64,000 nucleotides of DNA from Mycoplana azooxidifex (GTDB lineage Bacteria > Pseudomonadota > Alphaproteobacteria > Rhizobiales > Rhizobiaceae). Position numbers and translations under genes: made by a program. Each line of letters begins with the position of its first letter. The stretch's first letter is position 1. The stretch spans positions 1 through 64,000 of the forward strand of contig NZ_JACIEE010000005.1 in NCBI RefSeq assembly GCF_014196765.1. The letters run 5' to 3'. Below the pieces are notes generated by a model. That model saw only the letters and a list, made by a program, of their open reading frames with translations. It was not told where the DNA came from and did no database searches. Shown one piece after another: positions 26,952 to 37,380 of the stretch.

Positions 26952-28547
26952 TCAGTCGATGTTGAAGACCAGCGGTTTGGCCTGGCGGATCGCCGGGTTG
27001 GCGCGCAGCTTGTCGAGCACCTCGTCGGAGACCGGACCATCGACATAGAGCAGCGCGATCGCATCGCCCGCTTCCTTCTCGCGGCCGAGCTGGAAGTTGG
27101 CGATATTGACCTTCGCCTCGCCGAGCGTCATGCCGATGAAGCCGATCATGCCGGGAACGTCGGTATTGGTGATATAGACCATGTGGTTGCCGACGTCGGC
27201 GTCGAGGTTGATCCCCTTGATCTGGATGAACCGCGGCTTGCCATCGGAGAACACCGTGCCGGCGACCGAGCGGGTCTGGTTCTCGGTCTTGACCGTCAGC
27301 TTGATGTAGCCGTCGAACACGCCCGACTTGTCGCGCTTGACCTCGGAGAGGATGATGCCCTTTTCCTTGATCATGATCGGGGCCGAGACCATGTTGACGT
27401 CGGCCACCTGCGGGCGGATCAACCCGGCGAGCACGGCGCTCGTCAGCGCCTTGGTGTTCATCGTCGCCGTCTGGCCGTCATAGAGGATCTCGATCTCCTT
27501 GATCGCGCTCTCGGTGACCTGGCCGACGAAGGCACCGAGCACGTCGGCAAGCCGGATGAAGGGCTTCAGGATCGGTGCTTCCTCGGCGGTGATCGAGGGC
27601 ATGTTGATGGCGTTGGAGACGGCACCCTTGACCAGGTAGTCCGACATCTGCTCGGCCACCTGCAGCGCGACGTTCTCTTGGGCTTCCGTGGTCGAGGCGC
27701 CGAGATGCGGCGTGCAGACGACGTTCGGCAGGCCGAACAGCGGGCTCTCGGTGGCGGGCTCGACCTCGAACACGTCGAAGCCGGCGCCAGCGACATGACC
27801 GGACTTGAGCGCGTCCGCCAGCGCCTTTTCGTCGACGAGGCCGCCGCGGGCGCAGTTGATGATACGCACGCCCTTCTTCGTCTTGGCGAGTGCTGCGGCA
27901 TTGAGGATGCCGCGTGTCTTGTCGGTCATCGGCACGTGCAGGGTGATGAAGTCGGCCTGGGCCAGCAGCTCGTCGAGCTCGACCTTGGTCACGCCCATCT
28001 CCTCGGCGCGTTCCTTCGACAGGAACGGGTCATAGGCGAGCACGTGCATGCCGAGACCGATCGCCTTCTTGCAGACGATGCCGCCGATATTGCCGGCGCC
28101 GATGACGCCGAGCGTCTTGCCGGTGATCTCGACGCCCATGAACTTCGACTTCTCCCACTTGCCGGCCTGGGTGGAGGTGTCCGCGGCGGGCAGCTGGCGG
28201 GCGACGGCGAACATCAGCGCGATCGCGTGCTCGGCCGTCGTGATCGAGTTGCCGAACGGCGTGTTCATGACGATGATGCCGCGGCGCGAGGCGGCCGGGA
28301 TGTCGACGTTATCGACGCCGATGCCGGCGCGGCCGATCACCTTGAGGTTGGCGGCAGCCGCGATCAGCTTCTCCGTCGCCTTGGTGGCGGAGCGGATGGC
28401 AAGGCCGTCATAGTTGCCGATGATCTCGGCGAGCTTTTCCTTGTCCTTGCCGAGTTGCGGCTGGAAATCGACTTCGACGCCGCGGTCGCGGAAGATCTGG
28501 ACAGCGGTTTCCGACAGTTCGTCGGATACGAGTACGCGAGGTGCCAT
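26952..28547 (-). CDS. serA: D-3-phosphoglycerate dehydrogenase
   Basis: SerA oxidises 3-phosphoglycerate to phosphohydroxypyruvate with NAD, the first step of serine synthesis. The 531-residue protein has the long form: catalytic and Rossmann domains (GVIGAGNIGGIVCKKAIG), catalytic Arg/Glu/His regions (NCARGGLVDEKAL, CTPHLGAST), an allosteric-substrate domain and a C-terminal ACT domain (TDVPGMIGFIGMTLGE). The ATG follows AAGGAGG. It is 86 nt downstream of serC in one operon. Confidence 0.96.
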   Translation of the reverse strand: MAPRVLVSDELSETAVQIFRDRGVEVDFQPQLGKDKEKLAEIIGNYDGLAIRSATKATEKLIAAAANLKVIGRAGIGVDNVDIPAASRRGIIVMNTPFGNSITTAEHAIALMFAVARQLPAADTSTQAGKWEKSKFMGVEITGKTLGVIGAGNIGGIVCKKAIGLGMHVLAYDPFLSKERAEEMGVTKVELDELLAQADFITLHVPMTDKTRGILNAAALAKTKKGVRIINCARGGLVDEKALADALKSGHVAGAGFDVFEVEPATESPLFGLPNVVCTPHLGASTTEAQENVALQVAEQMSDYLVKGAVSNAINMPSITAEEAPILKPFIRLADVLGAFVGQVTESAIKEIEILYDGQTATMNTKALTSAVLAGLIRPQVADVNMVSAPIMIKEKGIILSEVKRDKSGVFDGYIKLTVKTENQTRSVAGTVFSDGKPRFIQIKGINLDADVGNHMVYITNTDVPGMIGFIGMTLGEAKVNIANFQLGREKEAGDAIALLYVDGPVSDEVLDKLRANPAIRQAKPLVFNID

Positions 28548-28633
28548 GATGGCCTCCTTGGAAGATCAAATCTGGAAGGGAATGCGAATTAACGGCCCCG
28601 CCCCTCGATGAGGCGAGGCAAGTCACGCAAAGA

Positions 28634-29815
28634 TCAGGCCGCAGCCTTGGATAGCGTCGCCTTCTGGGTCTCGTAGGCCCAGGTCAGCCACGGCATCAGC
28701 GCCTGCATGTCGGCGGTGTCGATGGTGGCACCGGCCCAGATGCGAAGCCCGGACGGCGCGTCGCGGTAGGCGCCGATGTCATAGGCGACGCCTTCCTTCT
28801 CGAGGAGCGCCACGACCCCCTTGGCGAAAGCGGCCTGGGCGTCGGCATCGAGCGCCAGCACGTCCTGGTCGGCGATCGTCAGGCAGACCGAGGTGTTGGA
28901 GCGGGTTTCATCGACCTTGGCGAGGTTGGCGATCCAGCCGTTCTCCTCGACGAAATCGAAGATCACCTGGGCGTTGGCGTCGGCGCGCGCCATCAGGCCC
29001 TTCAGGCCGCCGACGGACTTGGCCCACAGAAGCGCGTCGATATAGTCCTCGACACAGAGCATCGACGGCGTGTTGATCGTCTCGCCGGTGAAGATGCCCT
29101 CGATCAGCTTGCCGCCCGAGGTCATGCGGAAGATCTTCGGCAGCGGCCAGGCCGGCTGGTAGGACAGGAGCCGTTCGACAGCGCGGGGGCTGAGGATGAT
29201 GACGCCATGCGCGCCCTCGCCGCCCAGCACCTTCTGCCAGGAGAAGGTGACAACGTCGAGCTTGGCGAAGTCGAGGTTCTGTGCGAATGCGGCCGAGGTG
29301 GCATCGCAGATCGTCAGGCCCTTGCGGTCGGCGGGGATGAAATCGGCGTTCGGGACGCGCACGCCGGAGGTCGTGCCGTTCCAGGTGAAGACCACGTCGT
29401 GGTCGAAATCAATGGTGGAAAGGTCCGGAAGCTCGCCATAGGGAGCCTCGATCTTGCGGGCGTCCTTGAGCTTAAGCTGCTTGACCACGTCGGTGACCCA
29501 GCCGGCGCCGAAGCTTTCCCAGGCGACCATGTCGACCGGACGTTCGCCGAGCAGCGACCACAGCGCCATCTCGACGGCGCCGGTATCGGACGCGGGCACG
29601 ATGCCGATGCGGTAGTCGGCCGGCACGTCCAGGATTTCGCGGGTGAGATCGATGGCCTGCTTGAGCTTGGCCTTGCCGACCTTGGCGCGGTGCGAGCGAC
29701 CGAGCGAGGCATCGGAAAGCGCTTCGAGCGACCAACCGGGGCGCTTCGAGCAGGGGCCAGAAGAGAAATGGGTATTGTTCGGACGCACGTCCGGCGCGGT
29801 GACGGTCTTCGTCAT
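28634..29815 (-). CDS. serC: Phosphoserine aminotransferase, alphaproteobacterial/archaeal type
   Basis: SerC converts phosphohydroxypyruvate to phosphoserine with PLP. The 393-residue protein is of the longer second type and starts with [18 protein letters not shown]. The PLP lysine is in [14 protein letters not shown]. It leads the serC-serA operon, and its leader carries two hairpins next to the start codon. Confidence 0.95.
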   Translation of the reverse strand: MTKTVTAPDVRPNNTHFSSGPCSKRPGWSLEALSDASLGRSHRAKVGKAKLKQAIDLTREILDVPADYRIGIVPASDTGAVEMALWSLLGERPVDMVAWESFGAGWVTDVVKQLKLKDARKIEAPYGELPDLSTIDFDHDVVFTWNGTTSGVRVPNADFIPADRKGLTICDATSAAFAQNLDFAKLDVVTFSWQKVLGGEGAHGVIILSPRAVERLLSYQPAWPLPKIFRMTSGGKLIEGIFTGETINTPSMLCVEDYIDALLWAKSVGGLKGLMARADANAQVIFDFVEENGWIANLAKVDETRSNTSVCLTIADQDVLALDADAQAAFAKGVVALLEKEGVAYDIGAYRDAPSGLRIWAGATIDTADMQALMPWLTWAYETQKATLSKAAA

Positions 29816-29820
29816 GATGG

Positions 29821-29858
29821 CTATCCTTCCAGATAGAAAGCCCTTCGTTGGGGAAGGG
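29821..29858 (-). promoter_or_regulatory. serC leader RNA motif (two hairpins)
   Basis: On the minus strand CCCTTC-N6-GAAGGG is followed by CTATC-N6-GATAG, and the second hairpin contains the AAGGA ribosome-binding site 5 nt before the serC ATG. This matches my recollection of the serC motif described in alphaproteobacteria; its ligand or mechanism is not established. Confidence 0.6.
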
Positions 29859-30020
29859 TGTCCCGCCGCCGGAAATATGGGAGGAGCCGATTCAAGTCAA
29901 GCCGAATATGTCGCGTGGGGGAAAATTTCCGGCGCATCGGGGATGGTTGCGGAGCGGTTTGCACACGGCGTTCTGGCGAGCGAGTGGCTGGCGGTGATGG
30001 TCGCAACCACACTTCCCCGT

Positions 30021-30130
30021 CACACCGGCCCCCGAGCCGGGGTCCAGCAGCGCCGCGCCCGCGGCGCGGAAAGTGCTTTATCGCGCAAGGACTTGCGCAA
30101 CTGGATGCCGGCTCAAGGCCGGCAAGACGG
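30021..30130. repeat. Rhizobial intergenic repeat with GC-rich hairpins
   Basis: Several stem-loops lie in series: CCGGC/GCCGG with a CCCCGAG-type loop, CGCCGCG/CGCGGCG, GCGCAAG/CTTGCGC and CCGGC/GCCGG. The CCGAGCCGGGGTCCAGC and CTGGATGCCGGCTCAAGG type flanks are familiar from dispersed repeats in GC-rich proteobacteria. It fills the gap between the serC leader and the first omp gene. Confidence 0.65.
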
Positions 30131-30193
30131 TGACACTGGCTTTGCGCCAAAGAAACAGGCGCGCGGCTTCAAGCCTCTTCCGCCGCTCCCTCC

Positions 30194-31039
30194 CTACCAG
30201 GTCGTGACGCGGATGCCGGCGCGGATCTCGTGGCGCTGGAAACCGTCGTCGCTGGCCTTGGTGCCGGAAGCGCCAAGCGCCTTTTCGGCGTCGCTGTAGC
30301 CGAACATCTTGCCGCCGTCGATGTCGGAGTAGCGGTAGCCCACGTCGAGCTTCACGCGGTTGGTCAGGTCATAGGACGCGCCGGCCATCAGCGCGTAGGT
30401 GAAGCGCCAGCTTTCCTCGCCGGGGCTGCGGACCGGATCGCCCTGCGCGGTGCTGCCGCAGACGCTGGCGCCGTCGACGCAGGTCGCGCGCGTCTTCAGG
30501 TCGTCCCACTGGACGTTCGTCGCGCCGACGCCGGCGCCGATATAGGGCGTGAAGCCCGCATAGGTGCCGAGGTCGACATAGCCGTTGGCCAGGACGCTGA
30601 TGGCGTTGTAGCCGCTGTCATGGGTGAAATCGCAACCCGTCCCGGCGTTCTCGCCCGGGCAGGCCCGGCCGATCGACGAATCCGCATCGAAGCTCGAATT
30701 GAAGAAGTCGGTCGTAAGATCCGTGCGCAGGAAGTTGTTGAACTGGTAGCCCATGCCGAAGCCGTAGGAGAACGGCTTGGAGAAGCGGCTGTCGTCGAAC
30801 CGCTCGCGGCTCTCGTCCGCCCCGCCCTCGCCGATGTAGTTGTAGTCGATGTCGCCGCCCTTGATCGAGGCGGCATAGCCGATGTCGCCGCGGATATACC
30901 AGCCCTGCGCGACCGCGACCGTCGACATGTCGACCTCCGGCGCTTCGACCACCGGGTAGATCTCGCCGCCGGCGAGCGCCGTGCCTGCCGAAAGGCCTGC
31001 GATGATGGCGGCACCGAGAATTGTCTTTCGCACGATCAT
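30194..31039 (-). CDS. Omp25/Omp31-like outer-membrane beta-barrel protein (first copy)
   Basis: The 281-residue protein has a signal peptide (MIVRKTILGAAIIAGLSAGT, cut near ALA). An eight-stranded barrel pattern follows: GWYIRGDIGYAASIKGG, GYGFGMGYQFNNFLRTDLTT-like strands, YVDLGTYAGFTPYIGAGVGA and WRFTYALMAGASYDLTNRVK. It ends IRVTTW, an aromatic last residue as required for barrel assembly. Two Cys pairs occur in surface loops (CPGENAGTGC, CVDGASVC). It is paralogous to the next gene. A perfect CtrA box lies 68 nt upstream. Confidence 0.88.
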   Translation of the reverse strand: MIVRKTILGAAIIAGLSAGTALAGGEIYPVVEAPEVDMSTVAVAQGWYIRGDIGYAASIKGGDIDYNYIGEGGADESRERFDDSRFSKPFSYGFGMGYQFNNFLRTDLTTDFFNSSFDADSSIGRACPGENAGTGCDFTHDSGYNAISVLANGYVDLGTYAGFTPYIGAGVGATNVQWDDLKTRATCVDGASVCGSTAQGDPVRSPGEESWRFTYALMAGASYDLTNRVKLDVGYRYSDIDGGKMFGYSDAEKALGASGTKASDDGFQRHEIRAGIRVTTW

Positions 31040-31106
31040 GTCTCGCCCCCGAAACGACGGCCGCGATTGCGGCCGGTTAACTGAGGGCCAGTATTTCAGG
31101 GAGAGG

Positions 31107-31121
31107 TTAAGGGCCGGTTAA
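31107..31121 (-). promoter_or_regulatory. Perfect CtrA box before first omp gene
   Basis: TTAA-GGGCCGG-TTAA is an exact TTAA-N7-TTAA. It ends 68 nt upstream of the first omp start. Brucella omp25 is a known CtrA target, which makes regulation here plausible. Confidence 0.65.
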
Positions 31122-31180
31122 GTATGTTTGTTAACCACGTCCGCGCGCCGCTTCCGCCGGCTTCGAAAGCACGGGAAACG

Positions 31181-31213
31181 AAAAGCCGCCCGGCGGGATA
31201 CCGGACGGCTTTT
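31181..31213 (-). terminator. Terminator of second omp gene
   Basis: On the minus strand AAAAGCCGTCCGG pairs with CCGGGCGGCTTTT, 20 nt after the stop of the second omp gene. Confidence 0.85.
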
Positions 31214-31233
31214 GATGGAAACAGGAGGGTGTC

Positions 31234-32058
31234 TTACTTGTAGACGATCGGCTCTGCCGGCGGGACGTAGGGCACTTCGCAGCTGTTGAAGCTGTAGCGC
31301 AGACCGACGCGGGCTTCGTGGACGAAGAAGCCGTCGTCCTCGCCCGGGCCGCCATTCAGCGCATAGCCGAACATGTCGCCGCCGGCGATCTGGCGGAAGC
31401 GGTAGCCGGCATCGGCCTTCCAGTTGCAGGTCAGGTCGACCGAGGCGCCGGCCATCAGCGCGTACGTGAAGCGCCAGCTGTCCTTGCCGCTGTGCGTGAC
31501 GGTGTCGTCGCAATTGCTCGGATCGTCGACGGAGCACGAGGTGTTGCGCAGGTTGCCCCAGTTGACCCGGGTGGCACCGATACCGGCGCCGACATAGGGT
31601 GTCACGCCGTAGTAGGTGCCGAGGTCGACATAGGCGTTGGCGAGCAGGCTGAGCGCCGACCACGAGGCACGGTCGGAAGAGACGCAGTCGTCGGACACGC
31701 CGCAACTGCCGCTGGTCGATCCGTTGAAGTCGCCGTCGAAGAGATAGTCGAGCGTGACGTCGGTGCGGAAATAGTCGTTCCACTGGTAGCCGACGCCACC
31801 GCCGAGGACGACGCCGCCGTCGAGATCGGTATTGTCGAAGTCCGTCTTGGTGCCGTCGGGACCTCCCTGGTAGTAGCTGGCGCCGCGCATGTGGGTCCAG
31901 CCGTAGCCGACATCGCCGCGCAGGTACCAGCCGCCGGTCGACAGCGCGACCGCCTCCACAGGCATCGGCTGCACCGGTTCCGGTTGAAAGGCGTCCGCCG
32001 CAAAGGCCGATGAGCTCACCACCAGAGCTGCAACGGCGCTACCAAGATACTTCATCAT
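31234..32058 (-). CDS. Omp25/Omp31-like outer-membrane beta-barrel protein (second copy)
   Basis: The 274-residue protein has a signal peptide ending SSSAFA-A. Barrel strands are close to the first copy: GGWYLRGDVGYGWTHMRG, GYQWNDYFRTDVTLDYLF, AYVDLGTYYGVTPYVGAGIG and SWRFTYALMAGASVDLTCNW. Unusually, the last barrel strand (VGLRYSFNS) is followed by a 15-residue Pro-rich tail ending in YK. Cys pairs again lie in loops. The ATG pair at 32058/32055 follows GGAG; I use the first. A perfect CtrA box lies 88 nt upstream. Confidence 0.88.
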   Translation of the reverse strand: MMKYLGSAVAALVVSSSAFAADAFQPEPVQPMPVEAVALSTGGWYLRGDVGYGWTHMRGASYYQGGPDGTKTDFDNTDLDGGVVLGGGVGYQWNDYFRTDVTLDYLFDGDFNGSTSGSCGVSDDCVSSDRASWSALSLLANAYVDLGTYYGVTPYVGAGIGATRVNWGNLRNTSCSVDDPSNCDDTVTHSGKDSWRFTYALMAGASVDLTCNWKADAGYRFRQIAGGDMFGYALNGGPGEDDGFFVHEARVGLRYSFNSCEVPYVPPAEPIVYK

Positions 32059-32145
32059 GCCCCAACTCCATGGACCTGTGCTCGGCGCTGCGAAGGCCGC
32101 AGCACCGACGTTCATCGATTTGGGATGGATAATGGAGTGCAAAGG

Positions 32146-32160
32146 TTAAGTTGCAATTAA
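32146..32160 (-). promoter_or_regulatory. Perfect CtrA box before second omp gene
   Basis: TTAA-GTTGCAA-TTAA is an exact match to TTAA-N7-TTAA in the 250-nt spacer between the second omp gene and glmM. No other signal is obvious there apart from the hairpin at 32224-32271. Confidence 0.65.
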
Positions 32161-32223
32161 CTACGACGCTTTACTCTGGTTGTTAACGTCCGGGTAAGTT
32201 TTGCGCCGGCAGTGCACGAAAAA

Positions 32224-32271
32224 GACCGCGGTGCATGGCATGAGATTTCACTCTCGCCATGCACCGCGGTC
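32224..32271 (-). terminator. Strong hairpin terminator of glmM
   Basis: A 16-bp perfect stem (32224-32239 with 32256-32271) with a 16-nt loop, ending in TTT on the minus strand, 37 nt after glmM. Confidence 0.85.
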
Positions 32272-32308
32272 CGCCAGCATGCCCCATTTAAACTTGAAAC
32301 GACCCGCC

Positions 32309-33661
<1,353 letters not shown>

Positions 33662-33833
33662 CTGCGCTCCTGAAATCGTTGGACCGGACTACGCGCCGCC
33701 GGACACCATCCCGTGTCGCTGCCGCATCGCCTGTCCGTTTCTGTGCACTCTTTGCCATAGAACGGAACGGAGAGCATCTGAAATTCAATTCTCTCCCGTT
33801 ACAGCCCGTTACCGTGGCGAACGAAAAAGGCCG

Positions 33834-33864
33834 GCCGCAAAAGCGGCCGGCCTTGTCTGTTTCC
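33834..33864 (-). terminator. Terminator of ftsH
   Basis: On the minus strand AAGGCCGGCCGC-TTTT-GCGGCCGGCCTTTTT forms a 12-bp stem with a T-run, 13 nt after ftsH. Confidence 0.92.
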
Positions 33865-33876
33865 GCGAAGACCTGG

Positions 33877-35799
33877 CTACTGCGGCTGCGGCTCGAGACC
33901 GCCTTCCGCTTCGCCGCCCTTCTTCTGCCCTGCCTTCGGCACGGCCGAGCCGCGGTGCGGCGGGCTGTCGTCGCCGAGGTCGCGGGCCGGCTTTTCGCCG
34001 CGGATCAGCGCCTTGATCTCCTCGCCGGTCAGCGTCTCGTATTCGAGCAGGCCCTCGGCCAGCGCCACGAATTCGTGATGCTTCTCGGTGATGATGCGCT
34101 TGGCCTCGGAATAGGCCTCGTCGATCAGGCGGCGGATCTCGTTGTCGATCTTCTGGGCGGTCGATTCGGAGACGTTCTTCGACTGCGCCACCGAATGACC
34201 GAGGAAGACCTCCTGCTGGTTCTCGCCATAGGCGACCTGGCCGAGCTGGTCGGAGAAGCCCCACTGGGTCACCATGGCGCGCGCAAGCTTCGTCGCCTGC
34301 TCGATGTCGGAAGAGGCACCGGACGTGATGTTTTCCTTGCCGAAGGTGATCTCTTCAGCGACACGCCCGCCCATCATGATGGCAAGGCGCGACACCATCC
34401 ACTTGTAGCTCATCGAATAGCGGTCGCCTTCCGGAAGCTGCATGACCATGCCGAGCGCGCGGCCGCGCGGGATGATCGTCGCCTTGTGCAGCGGATCGGC
34501 CATCGGCACGTTCAGCGCCATGATCGCATGGCCCGCCTCGTGGTAGGCCGTCAGCTTCTTCTCGGCTTCGGTCATGGCGGAGGAGCGGCGTTCCGCGCCC
34601 ATCATGATCTTGTCCTTGGCGTCTTCGAATTCCTGCATGGTGACGAGACGCTTGTTGCGCCGTGCCGCCATCAGCGCGGACTCGTTGACAAGGTTCATCA
34701 GATCGGCACCGGAGAAGCCGGGCGTGCCGCGTGCCAGCACCTTGAGGTCGACGTTCGGTGCCAGCGGCACGTTGCGGACGTGCACCTTGAGGATGCGCTC
34801 GCGGCCGACGATATCCGGGTTCGGAACGACGACCTGGCGGTCAAAGCGGCCCGGGCGCAACAGCGCCGGGTCCAGCACGTCGGGACGGTTGGTGGCGGCG
34901 ATCAGGATGACGCCCTCATTCGCCTCGAAGCCGTCCATCTCGACCAGCAACTGGTTCAGCGTCTGCTCGCGCTCGTCGTTGCCGCCGCCGAGACCGGCGC
35001 CACGGTGACGACCGACCGCGTCGATTTCGTCGATGAAGATGATGCAAGGCGCGTTCTTCTTGGCCTGCTCGAACATGTCGCGGACGCGCGAAGCGCCCAC
35101 ACCGACGAACATTTCGACGAAGTCGGATCCGGAAATGGTGAAGAAGGGCACGTTGGCCTCGCCGGCGACCGAGCGTGCCAGCAGCGTCTTGCCGGTGCCC
35201 GGAGGCCCGACGAGCAGCACGCCGCGCGGAATGCGGCCGCCGAGGCGCTGGAACTTCTGCGGGTCACGCAGGAACTCGACGATTTCCTCCAGATCCTGCT
35301 TGGCCTCGTCCACGCCGGCAACATCGGCGAAGGTCACCCGGCCATGCGCTTCGGTCAGAAGCTTGGCCTTGGACTTGCCGAAGCCCATGGCCCCGCGCGA
35401 TCCGCCCTGCATCTGGCGCATGAAGAAGAGCCAGACGCCGAGGATCAGCAGCATCGGCAGCAACGTGCCGACATAGCTGAGGAAGCTGTTGGAGCCGTCC
35501 GTCTCCGGACGGGCGTTGATCACGACGTTCTTGGCTTCAAGCCGCTCCGTCAGCGCATCGTCGATCGAGGGCGCGTAGGTCTGGAACGTCGTGCCGGTTT
35601 CCACATAGCTGCCGACGATCTTGTTGCCCGTGATCACGACCTCCTTGACCCTGCTGCTGTCCACCTCTTTCAGGAACTGCGAATAGGGTATGTCCCGCGA
35701 GCCGGTCTGGGCCGGGCTCGTCTGGAACATGCTGAAGAGAGCGATCAGCAGGAGCGCTATGATGGCCCACAGGGCGACATTGCGGAAGTTTGGATTCAT
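33877..35799 (-). CDS. ftsH: ATP-dependent zinc metalloprotease FtsH
   Basis: FtsH is a membrane-anchored AAA protease that degrades misfolded membrane proteins and RpoH. The 640-residue protein has two N-terminal membrane helices around a periplasmic domain, Walker [14 protein letters not shown], Walker [12 protein letters not shown] and the second region of homology [20 protein letters not shown]. The zinc site is AYHEAGHAI. The ATG at 35799 ([11 protein letters not shown]) is the family start. It is in the usual place after tilS. rpoH, a likely substrate gene, lies elsewhere in this window. Confidence 0.97.
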   Translation of the reverse strand: MNPNFRNVALWAIIALLLIALFSMFQTSPAQTGSRDIPYSQFLKEVDSSRVKEVVITGNKIVGSYVETGTTFQTYAPSIDDALTERLEAKNVVINARPETDGSNSFLSYVGTLLPMLLILGVWLFFMRQMQGGSRGAMGFGKSKAKLLTEAHGRVTFADVAGVDEAKQDLEEIVEFLRDPQKFQRLGGRIPRGVLLVGPPGTGKTLLARSVAGEANVPFFTISGSDFVEMFVGVGASRVRDMFEQAKKNAPCIIFIDEIDAVGRHRGAGLGGGNDEREQTLNQLLVEMDGFEANEGVILIAATNRPDVLDPALLRPGRFDRQVVVPNPDIVGRERILKVHVRNVPLAPNVDLKVLARGTPGFSGADLMNLVNESALMAARRNKRLVTMQEFEDAKDKIMMGAERRSSAMTEAEKKLTAYHEAGHAIMALNVPMADPLHKATIIPRGRALGMVMQLPEGDRYSMSYKWMVSRLAIMMGGRVAEEITFGKENITSGASSDIEQATKLARAMVTQWGFSDQLGQVAYGENQQEVFLGHSVAQSKNVSESTAQKIDNEIRRLIDEAYSEAKRIITEKHHEFVALAEGLLEYETLTGEEIKALIRGEKPARDLGDDSPPHRGSAVPKAGQKKGGEAEGGLEPQPQ

Positions 35800-35992
35800 C
35801 GGCTTTCCGGGCACTTTCTCGGCTACAGGGGTTGCGCCGTCTCATTAGCTCCTAACATAGGGTCGTGGCGCCGCCTTGCCAAGGCAATCCGAACGACCCC
35901 CGGACCTTTTCTCGGATCATCGTTGACGCTTATGGCGGTTTTTGGGGTGCGCTCGATTGCCGCCGGCGCCCGCGCGCGGCGCCGCGCGCCTT

Positions 35993-37357
35993 TCAGGCCG
36001 GATCGTTTCCCATGGCGAGCGGCAGCGGCGGCAACCGTGGAAGCCCGAACAGCCCGGCGAGCGCCTCGGCGAGCGGCAGGTCGAAGACCGGCAGGTAGCG
36101 GTCATAAGGCGCGAGCACCGGCTCCACGTCATGGGTCGCGCCAGCCGCCCTCGCCTCGCCGGCGAGCACCATCGGCCGGGTCCTCCCGACACGCCGAACA
36201 ACGCCTGCCGGGACGTCCGGCAGGGGGGACAGGTCCTCGTCGCCCGCCGCAGCGGCGGAGTGGACGAGAAGCGAGGCCCCGCCGAGGTTGCGCACCCGAA
36301 AGCGGCCGTCCCAGACGGCACTCTCCCCCGGCGCTATCCGCAGGCTGCCGATGCCACGATGCTCGCGATAGAGAAAGAGCCCCTCCCGACGACGATCGAA
36401 GACCGCCCGCCCGGCGGTGAACCGGGAGAGATCGCCCTTGTCGAGAAAGGCCGAGAGACGATCTGCCGCAGCCCTCTCCAGCCGGTGCACGCGCCCGCCA
36501 AGGACGGCGCAGAGCGCAAGCAGCGCCTGGAACGCGGCGCTGGAGGACAGCACGGTCGCGATCGCCGGTGCAGACAGAAACGCAAGCGCGGCATCGAAGA
36601 TGCGCACGTTCCCCCCAAGGAACGCGGCACCTTCCCGCGCTGCTATTAGCCTCGCGCTCGCAGCCTCGGTCCAGCCTGCGCTATCGATGTCCGCGGTCCG
36701 GGCGGCGCTCGCTACCCCCGGTCCATCAATGGCATCGAGCCTCACGCGCACCCGTTCGAATGTCCTGTTGGCATTGCTCGGATCGTCCAGCCAGTCCTGT
36801 CCGCGATGCCGGAGATAACTACGGATCGCCTCGCGCGGTACGCCGAGCAGCGGTCGCAGCAGCCAGATGGTGTTTTGGACCAGCGTTGCCGGCGCGATCC
36901 CCGCGAGGCCGGCCCCGTCGCTGCTGCGCGCGGCGCGCATCGCCACCGTCTCCTGCTGGTCGTCGCGATTGTGGGCCGTCACGATCGCCGTTGCCGCCGC
37001 GTCGCCGGCGGCCTCGACCAGAAGCGCATGACGCGCCTCGCGCGCCGCGGCCTGTACGCCTCTCTGCGGTTTCTGTCCGCTCCAGCAACGCGTGACATGG
37101 GATATGCCACGGCCGGCACACAGCGCCGCTACCCAGTGTGCTTCCGCCACCGAGCCCGCGCGCAGCCCATGGTCGATCGTGCAGGCATACAGGGAAAATC
37201 CGGGAAAGCGGCCCGACCGCAGCGCTTCGTCGAGCGCGATCAGCAGGCCGACGGAATCGCCGCCGCCGGAAACGGCAACGAGCAGGCGGGCGGGCTTGAA
37301 AAAGCTGTTCAGAAATCGGGCGACGGCAGCATCGACGGGCTCGGGTTCGGCACGCAT
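35993..37357 (-). CDS. tilS: tRNA(Ile)-lysidine synthetase
   Basis: TilS modifies C34 of tRNA-Ile(CAT) to lysidine so that it reads AUA. The 454-residue protein has the PP-loop LLVAVSGGGDSVGLLI and the following TIDHGLRAGSVAEA and TAHNRDDQQETVAMRAARSS segments. The C-terminal part is more variable. The ATG at 37357 gives a normal length; codons up to 37477 overlap cpoB. It is 23 nt downstream of cpoB. Confidence 0.93.
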   Translation of the reverse strand: MRAEPEPVDAAVARFLNSFFKPARLLVAVSGGGDSVGLLIALDEALRSGRFPGFSLYACTIDHGLRAGSVAEAHWVAALCAGRGISHVTRCWSGQKPQRGVQAAAREARHALLVEAAGDAAATAIVTAHNRDDQQETVAMRAARSSDGAGLAGIAPATLVQNTIWLLRPLLGVPREAIRSYLRHRGQDWLDDPSNANRTFERVRVRLDAIDGPGVASAARTADIDSAGWTEAASARLIAAREGAAFLGGNVRIFDAALAFLSAPAIATVLSSSAAFQALLALCAVLGGRVHRLERAAADRLSAFLDKGDLSRFTAGRAVFDRRREGLFLYREHRGIGSLRIAPGESAVWDGRFRVRNLGGASLLVHSAAAAGDEDLSPLPDVPAGVVRRVGRTRPMVLAGEARAAGATHDVEPVLAPYDRYLPVFDLPLAEALAGLFGLPRLPPLPLAMGNDPA

Positions 37358-37380
37358 CGCGGCGTCACTCCGCAAGCGGC

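Noticed and set aside
26862-28592. Plus-strand open frame of 576 codons
   Set aside because: It is the mirror of serA (Asp/Glu/Leu/Arg-rich shadow translation) and has no start signal.
29821-30150. Minus-strand frame of 109 codons upstream of serC
   Set aside because: It runs through the serC leader hairpins and the dispersed repeat; no conserved protein pattern.
33679-36420. Plus-strand open frame of 913 codons
   Set aside because: It is antisense to ftsH and part of tilS; composition is that of a GC-rich shadow frame.
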